Of a DNA stretch of 19,711 nt, positions 15,189-19,711 are shown one piece after another (position 1 is the stretch's first letter; each line of letters begins with the position of its first letter). The notes beneath the pieces are model-generated. The model was not told the DNA's origin. It saw nothing but the letters and a program-made list of their open reading frames with translations, and did no database searches. Position numbers and translations under genes: made by a program. Source of the DNA: Archangium sp. (GTDB lineage: Bacteria > Myxococcota > Myxococcia > Myxococcales > Myxococcaceae); the NCBI GenBank assembly GCA_016793585.1, contig JAEUJR010001184.1, positions 1 through 19,711 of the forward strand. The letters are read 5' to 3'.

Positions 15189-15285
15189 CGCACACCGGTC
15201 AGCCAGCCGGTACCGCTTTGTCACGCCCGCATGGCCGGAGCTGGGCTATGGCCGTCGATGTCTTGATCCACAAGGAGTTCACCGC

Positions 15286-17058
15286 ATGAAGCTCATCTCT
15301 CCTCTCCGCGTCTTCGGCCTGGGCGCGTTGCTCGGTCTCTCGGCGTCGGTCTCGACGTCGTGTTCTCCTCCGCCGGCGCAGTGTTCGGCCTCGAGCTGCG
15401 CGAACGGGTGCTGCGCCAACGGACAGTGCGTCGCCGGTACGGCGGCCACGGCCTGTGGCGCGCGCGGCAACATGTGCGTGTCGTGTCCCTCCGGGTTCAG
15501 CTGCACGAGCGGCGCGTGTACGCCGACGAACCAGGGCGGTGGCTTCTCGACTGCGGGCGGCTCGGCGGGCGGCGGCTCGGCTGGCGGCGGCTCGGCGGCC
15601 GGCGGTCGTGCTGGCGGGGCGGCGGGTGGCTCGACGGCTGGTGGCACGACGGCTGGTGGAACCGCGACGGCCGGTGGAACGACGGCCGGTGGAACCGCGA
15701 CGGCCGGTGGAACGACGGCGGGTGGAACCGCGACGGCCGGTGGAACGACGGCTGGCGGCACCGCGACGGCCGGTGGCACGGCGACGGCTGGTGGCACGGC
15801 GACGGCTGGCGGCACGGCGACGGCAGGCGGCACGGCGACGGCTGGTGGCACCGCGACGGCGGGTGGCACCGCGACGGCGGGTGGCACGGCCGGCGGTGAT
15901 GCTGGTGGGTCGGCGGGTGGCGCTTCGGCGGGTGGTTCGGCTGGCGGCGACGCGGGTGGCTCGGCGGCTGGTGGCAGCGCTGGCGGCGCCTCGGGCGGCG
16001 GCACGGCTGGCGGTTCGACGGGTGGCGGGGCTTCGGGCGGTGGTTCTGCCTCGGCCAACTTCATGGCGATTCGGCTCGGTGACGGTGGCGTCGCGCTGAC
16101 GAACGGTTCGGCGTGGGTCACGGTCGAGGAGCGCTCGCTCACCGACGGCTCCCTCATCAGGACCATCGACGTCTCGACGCTCGCCGGCTCTCCGGCCTTC
16201 GGGCAGTCGGGCACGGCGACGAGCGAGGGCTTCTTGAGCCTCTCGGGCAACGGCAGCTTCGTCGTCCTCGTGGGCTACCGTGCCGCGCTGGGCACCGCCA
16301 GCATCGCGACCGCGGCCAACATTCCCCGCGCCATCGCCCGCATCGACGCCTCGGGCACCGTCGACACCTCGACCACCATCACCGACTCCTTCACGGCCAA
16401 CAACTTCCGCTCGGCTGCGACCAACGACGGAACGGGCTACTGGGCTGCGGGCGCCAACTCGGGCGTTCGGTACGTGGTGCACAACTCGACGGGCGCGTCG
16501 GCCTCGGTCTTCGCTGACGTCACCAACAACCGCGGGGTGTCGGTCTTCGGTGGTCAGGTCTACGCCTCGACCTCGGGCACCACGGGCCTCGACGGTGGCA
16601 CGCAGATCTACAGCCTCGGCGCGCTGCCGACCTCGACCGTTGCGCAGACCTCGCTCCCCGGCGTCGACGTGACGGCGCCCAACGCCTTCGTGCTCTTCGA
16701 CGCCACGCCGGCCGTCGTCGGCGCCGACACGCTCTTCGTCGCAGACACGACGTCGGCCGCGGCGGGCGGTATTCGCAAGTACAGCTACAACGGCACGACG
16801 TGGTCGCTCGTCTGGCGCGCGAACACCTTCACGCCGGTGGGCGGTGGCGCCAACACGACCTCGGCCTGCTCGCACGTGGCGGCCGCGAGCGTGGGCAGCG
16901 ACATCGTGGTGCTCTGCACGGCGGGCGACGCCGCAGGCAACCGCATCATCAAGTACGTCGACGTCGGCGGCATGTCGACGACCGCGCCCATCGGCTCGGT
17001 GCTGGTGACGGCGCCGCCGCTCACCGTCTACCGCGGGCTCGCAGCTTCGCCGCGCTGA
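15286..17058 (+). CDS. Secreted protein with 10-Cys module, GGTATA repeats and beta-rich domain
   Basis: This 590-residue exported protein starts at an ATG preceded by AAGGAG (15272-15277). A hydrophobic signal ends near 'SVSTSC' (C26), a weak lipobox, so lipidation is possible but uncertain. Ten cysteines follow (33, 38, 42, 43, 48, 57, 64, 67, 73, 78), with the same spacing as in the riboswitch-controlled lipoprotein (one residue different at one gap), so the two modules are paralogous. A long Gly/Ala/Thr linker (about 88-255) leads to a ~330-residue beta-rich domain with recurring 'G..Y.AAGANSG', 'GGQVYAST' and 'DTLFVADT' segments, which look like propeller blades. The end 'YRGLAASPR' resembles the closing blade of secreted repeat proteins. 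It has no riboswitch in its 97-bp leader. A hairpin terminator follows directly. Its function is unknown; it is probably surface-exposed. Confidence 0.8.
   Translation: MKLISPLRVFGLGALLGLSASVSTSCSPPPAQCSASSCANGCCANGQCVAGTAATACGARGNMCVSCPSGFSCTSGACTPTNQGGGFSTAGGSAGGGSAGGGSAAGGRAGGAAGGSTAGGTTAGGTATAGGTTAGGTATAGGTTAGGTATAGGTTAGGTATAGGTATAGGTATAGGTATAGGTATAGGTATAGGTATAGGTAGGDAGGSAGGASAGGSAGGDAGGSAAGGSAGGASGGGTAGGSTGGGASGGGSASANFMAIRLGDGGVALTNGSAWVTVEERSLTDGSLIRTIDVSTLAGSPAFGQSGTATSEGFLSLSGNGSFVVLVGYRAALGTASIATAANIPRAIARIDASGTVDTSTTITDSFTANNFRSAATNDGTGYWAAGANSGVRYVVHNSTGASASVFADVTNNRGVSVFGGQVYASTSGTTGLDGGTQIYSLGALPTSTVAQTSLPGVDVTAPNAFVLFDATPAVVGADTLFVADTTSAAAGGIRKYSYNGTTWSLVWRANTFTPVGGGANTTSACSHVAAASVGSDIVVLCTAGDAAGNRIIKYVDVGGMSTTAPIGSVLVTAPPLTVYRGLAASPR
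15646..15893 (+). repeat. 33-bp and 18-bp tandem repeats (GGTATA/GGTTA linker)
   Basis: Four 33-bp units start at 15646, 15679, 15712 and 15745 (coding TTAGGTATAGG). They pass into about seven 18-bp units coding GGTATA up to about 15893. Copies differ mostly at silent positions (for example ggt/ggc, acg/acc). All unit lengths are multiples of three. Irregular GGSAGG-type units continue to about 16050. Confidence 0.85.
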
Positions 17059-17085
17059 CCTTCGGGCCGTGACGAGCTGACGACG

Positions 17086-17125
17086 GGGCTGGAGTTCCTC
17101 ACGGAGCTCCAGCCCTTCGTCTTTT
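17086..17125 (+). terminator. Intrinsic terminator after the Cys-module gene
   Basis: The hairpin has a 13-bp stem: 17086-17094 (gggctggag) pairs with 17107-17115 (ctccagccc), then a T-G wobble and three more pairs, closed by a 4-base TCAC loop (17099-17102). A T-rich tail (17116-17125, ttcgtctttt) follows. It lies 27 bases after the stop at 17058 and 44 bases before the next gene, so it should separate the two transcripts. Confidence 0.85.
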
Positions 17126-17168
17126 CCACGGTGGCAATCGCGCCAGGCGACGAGCGTCAGGCCCCCGC

Positions 17169-18146
17169 ATGAGCGACGAGATGCGAGCGGCGATGGTGCG
17201 GCGGTACGGAGGGCCAGAGGTGGTGCAGCTCGAGACGGTGCCCCGGCCCGTCGCGCGCTCCGGTGAGCTTCGGGTTCGGGTGTGCGCCACGCCAGTGACG
17301 GCGGGCGACGTTCGCTTGCGCAGCGCGGTGGTGCCACGCGGCTACGGGCTGCTGCTTCGGCTCGGCTTCGGCCTGCGTGGGCCGCGTCAACCCATACCCG
17401 GCTGGGGCTTCTCGGGGGTCGTGGAGTCGGTCGCTCCCGACGTCACCAGCTTCGCGGTGGGGACGCGTGTGTTCGGGTTGAGGGGCTTCGGTGGTGGTGC
17501 GCACGCCGAGTACCTGACGATTCCCGCGGCGGGCACGGTGCTGCCGATGCCCGACGACTTGAGCTTCGAAGAGGGCGCGGCCTTCTTCTTCGGTGGCCTG
17601 ACGGCGGCTGACTTCCTCATCGACAAGGCCGCGATGCAGCGGGGCGAGCGCCTGGCCATCGTCGGCGCGACGGGCTCGGTTGGCACGGCGGCCATCAGCA
17701 TCGCGAAGCACCTCGGCCTCGTCGTCACCGCGGTCGCCTCGAAAGAGAACCACGAGCTCGCCCGGCGGCTCGGCGCTGAGGCGGTGGTCGACTCCCGAAC
17801 GCAGGGGCTCGAGGGTGAGTTCGACGGCATTCTCGACGTGATGGGCGCGCTGCCGCGGGCGAAGGCGCTCTCGCTGCTTCGGCCGGGAGGAAGGCTCATG
17901 CCGGTGACGCCGACGCTGTTCGACAACCTCGGCGCCTCGCTGCGCCCACGCCGAGGGAGCAGGCGCATCACGGGCTCGACGACCTCTGAGGCGAAGGAGA
18001 AGCTCGTTCGGTTGGTCGAGCTGCACCGCGCGGGCGGCTACCGGCCGGTGGTCGGGCGCACGCTGCCGTTCACGGAGATCGCCGAAGCGCACCGCATCGC
18101 GCAGGGCTGGCACAAGCAGGGGAACCTCGTGCTGAAGGTCGCCTGA
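17169..18146 (+). CDS. NAD(P)H:quinone-oxidoreductase-like MDR enzyme
   Basis: The 325-residue protein is of normal length for the zinc-free medium-chain dehydrogenase/reductase (quinone reductase) family. The N-terminal part has the typical 'AAMVRRYGGPEVVQLETVPR' opening, followed by 'GWGFSGVVESVAPDVTSFAVGTRVFG'-type strand motifs of the GroES-like fold. The Rossmann dinucleotide site is 'IVGATGSVGTAA' (G166-A-T-G-S-V-G172), which favours NADP(H) in this subfamily. There is no structural-zinc cysteine cluster. The substrate cannot be told; quinones or enones are usual. ATG at 17169 is used, with an alternative ATG at 17181; the ribosome site is weak for both. It stands alone behind the terminator at 17086-17125 and converges with the radical SAM gene. 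Confidence 0.85.
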   Translation: MSDEMRAAMVRRYGGPEVVQLETVPRPVARSGELRVRVCATPVTAGDVRLRSAVVPRGYGLLLRLGFGLRGPRQPIPGWGFSGVVESVAPDVTSFAVGTRVFGLRGFGGGAHAEYLTIPAAGTVLPMPDDLSFEEGAAFFFGGLTAADFLIDKAAMQRGERLAIVGATGSVGTAAISIAKHLGLVVTAVASKENHELARRLGAEAVVDSRTQGLEGEFDGILDVMGALPRAKALSLLRPGGRLMPVTPTLFDNLGASLRPRRGSRRITGSTTSEAKEKLVRLVELHRAGGYRPVVGRTLPFTEIAEAHRIAQGWHKQGNLVLKVA

Positions 18147-18410
18147 GGCGCGGCAGAACCCACGTCGGCGCGAGTCGGTGAAGCAGTGAGGCGAGGTTCA
18201 GCGCAGCGAGGACTCTGGTTGCGCAAACGGAGCGGAACTCGAGGAGCCCACGACTCCGCGCCTTGAGCCCACGCCCATTGCCATCACGACGTGTGTGAAC
18301 GGCTGCGAACTTCGAGCCCGTGAGCCTGAGCCCGGTGCCACGACGACTGCCTGCGCGAACGAGCTCGAGCTTTGAGACAGCCCGGTGCGGCGACGACCGG
18401 GGGCGAGCGA
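18147..18410. other. Noncoding convergent gap with degenerate direct repeats
   Basis: I see no supported gene here. The codon pattern seen in the neighbours is absent. Short related blocks recur around a 'TGAGcCC' start (18264, 18327, 18373), each followed within 10-25 bases by a 'GACGAC' or 'CACGACG' element, for example 'CCCGGTGccacGACGAC' (from about 18331) and 'CCCGGTGcggcGACGAC' (from about 18381). The spacings (63 and 46 bases) are irregular, so this is a degenerate family, not a clean tandem array. No clear terminator for either flanking gene was found. Confidence 0.35.
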
Positions 18411-19711
18411 TCAGGCGGCTCTTGGCCCGACCGACGGCCACACCACGGCGTTGCGTCTTCCGTCGACCGTGCGCCGCGCTTCGTACGGCACGCAGCCCAC
18501 CTCGTCGAAGGCGCGCTTCCATGCCGCGAACGTTCCACCGTTCTGATGCGCGACGTACGCGGCGAGCCCACCTTCGGGCCCGCACTGCGCGAGCATGTAC
18601 TCGACCCACGCCCACCGCGCGCTCGTCGGTCTCACCTCGGCGCGGCCTTTGAGGCCCTTGCGCAGTTGCTGCAGCCGTTGCTCCACCACGTCGATGCCGG
18701 CGAAGGGTGCTCCGTCGAGCGGCGTGTTGCGTTTCGCAGCGAACGGCGCGACGCCGAGCGAGAGCGGCAGAATGCGTGAGAGCTCGACGGTGAAGCGCAC
18801 CAGCTCGTCGATGTCTTCGGGCGTCTCGTGCGGCAGCCCGACGACGTTGTAGACCTTGAGCCGACGCAGCCCCGCTTCCTTCGCGAGCTTCGCCGCGTTC
18901 ACGATCTGCGCCTCGGAGTGTTTGCGGTCGACGAGGTCGCGCAGCTTCTGGCTCGGCCCATCGGAGGCGACGGTGAGCCCCTGGGCGCCGCCCTTCTTGA
19001 GCGCCTGCACGAGCCGCAGCGAGAGCCGGTCGGCCCGCAACGACGAGACGCCGACCTCACGCCCGGCGTTCACGATGGTCTCGAGCAGCTCGACGATGCG
19101 CGGGTGGTCGGTGACGGCGGCTCCGACGAGGCCGACGCGCTTCGCGGTCGAGGGAATGAGCTCCAGCACCCGCTCTGGAGGAACGGTGCGCATGCCGCCG
19201 TTCGTCGTGCGGCGCATCACGCAGTAGTGACAGCCGCGCGAGCAGCCGCGCTCGGGCTCGATGAGGAACATGTCGCGCAGCTCGGTGTGCGGCGTGACGA
19301 TGCTGGTGCGCGCAGGCAGCCGCTCGTCAGACGCCTTCGCGACGAAGTAACGCGTCGACTCCGCCGAGCGCCCGGGAACGCGGAAGCCGGGCAGGAGCGC
19401 GAGGCGTTGCAGCAGCGACTCCCGCGACGTCGCGCCGGCGATCTCGTGCAGCAGTTGGTGAATCGTGTCGTCGGCCTCTCCCTGCACGAGCACGTCGACG
19501 AAGGGCTCGAGCGGGTCGGGGTTCGAGAAGGTGAGCGGGCCGCCGGCGATGACGAGCGGGTGGCGTTCGGAGCGCTCCTCGCGGCGCACGGGAATGCCCG
19601 CGAGCTCGAGCAACGAGAAGATGCCGGTGACCTCGAGCTCGTACGCGACCGAGAACGCGATGACGTCGAAGTCGGTGAGCGGCCGGTGGTTCTCCTCCGA
19701 GACGGGAGGCA
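18411..19711 (-). CDS. Radical SAM protein with B12-binding-type N-terminus, 5' partial
   Basis: The frame stays open through the right window edge, so the start lies beyond 19711; the TTG at 19613 is not the real start. The first visible residues ('FDVIAFSVAYELEVTGIFSL', then 'LELAGIPVR') and 'PLVIAGGPLTFSNPDPLEPF' match the B12-binding-type N-terminal domain of large radical SAM proteins of the TIGR03960 kind. The radical SAM cluster motif is 'CSRGCHYC' (codons 19221-19244), a CX3CX2C site for the 4Fe-4S cluster. Later segments ('LVGAAVTDHPRIVELL', 'VYNVVGLPHETPEDIDELV') are typical for the SAM barrel. The C-terminal ~110 residues are less conserved in style. The substrate is not known for this family. 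Whether a cobalamin is bound cannot be judged, because the key N-terminal part is cut off. There is no close operon partner within the window. Confidence 0.85.
   Translation of the reverse strand, partial: PPVSEENHRPLTDFDVIAFSVAYELEVTGIFSLLELAGIPVRREERSERHPLVIAGGPLTFSNPDPLEPFVDVLVQGEADDTIHQLLHEIAGATSRESLLQRLALLPGFRVPGRSAESTRYFVAKASDERLPARTSIVTPHTELRDMFLIEPERGCSRGCHYCVMRRTTNGGMRTVPPERVLELIPSTAKRVGLVGAAVTDHPRIVELLETIVNAGREVGVSSLRADRLSLRLVQALKKGGAQGLTVASDGPSQKLRDLVDRKHSEAQIVNAAKLAKEAGLRRLKVYNVVGLPHETPEDIDELVRFTVELSRILPLSLGVAPFAAKRNTPLDGAPFAGIDVVEQRLQQLRKGLKGRAEVRPTSARWAWVEYMLAQCGPEGGLAAYVAHQNGGTFAAWKRAFDEVGCVPYEARRTVDGRRNAVVWPSVGPRAA

Noticed and set aside
15198..15216. Short inverted repeat (accgg...ccggt) after the receiver-DUF4388 gene as terminator
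   Set aside because: The stem is only about 5-6 bp and no T-tract follows; too weak to call.
15279..16250. Long - strand Pro/Ala-rich frame over the second Cys-module gene
   Set aside because: It is the mirror of the GGTATA repeats; the + strand gene has a ribosome site, signal peptide, Cys module and terminator.

Overview
The window is a high-GC chromosomal segment with the marks of a myxobacterium (Myxococcota). These marks are secreted lipoproteins with long Gly/Ala/Ser/Thr or Asp/Gly/Ala linkers, a MYXO-CTERM-like C-terminal anchor, and a receiver-DUF4388 regulator. Taxonomy is inferred from protein style only; there is no rRNA or marker gene. I see no tRNA, insertion sequence, integrase, CRISPR array or other sign of a mobile island. 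Nearly all bases are coding, and the extreme GC content produces many long spurious reverse-frame ORFs.

Region 1 (1-6590, + strand) is a tightly overlapping operon. It encodes an ABC-2-type permease (cut by the window edge), a DUF58 protein, a BatA-like membrane protein with a von Willebrand A (VWA) domain, and a large membrane protein with two VWA domains around a glutamine-amidotransferase-like segment. This is the usual companion set of a MoxR AAA+ ATPase. No MoxR gene is visible here; it would have to lie upstream of base 1 or elsewhere. Next comes a stand-alone membrane protein with Cys-paired Sel1-like repeats (6674-7609).

Region 2 (7620-13742, - strand) is a cluster of exported proteins. 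A 98-residue MYXO-CTERM-like protein (13446-13742) is followed by a clear cobalamin (B12) riboswitch on the - strand (about 13225-13400). The riboswitch is the leader of a translationally coupled three-gene set: a Cys-module lipoprotein with a beta-rich C-terminal domain, a secreted 'LVFEN' surface protein, and a Tat-type Rieske [2Fe-2S] lipoprotein. A repeat-rich DUF1565/beta-helix lipoprotein follows after a 161-bp gap. A B12 riboswitch controlling surface lipoproteins and a Rieske protein, with no recognisable transporter or biosynthesis gene, is the most interesting feature of the window. It may be a B12 capture or handling system analogous in logic to the Bacteroides BtuG/BtuH surface lipoproteins; that function is inference.

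Region 3 (13839-19711) holds a receiver-DUF4388 response regulator (+) and a second Cys-module lipoprotein (+), which shares the 10-cysteine module of the riboswitch-controlled one and ends at a strong hairpin terminator. It continues with a medium-chain NAD(P)H:quinone-oxidoreductase-like enzyme (+), a 264-bp noncoding convergent gap with degenerate repeats, and a radical SAM protein (-) whose N-terminal B12-binding-type domain runs off the right edge.
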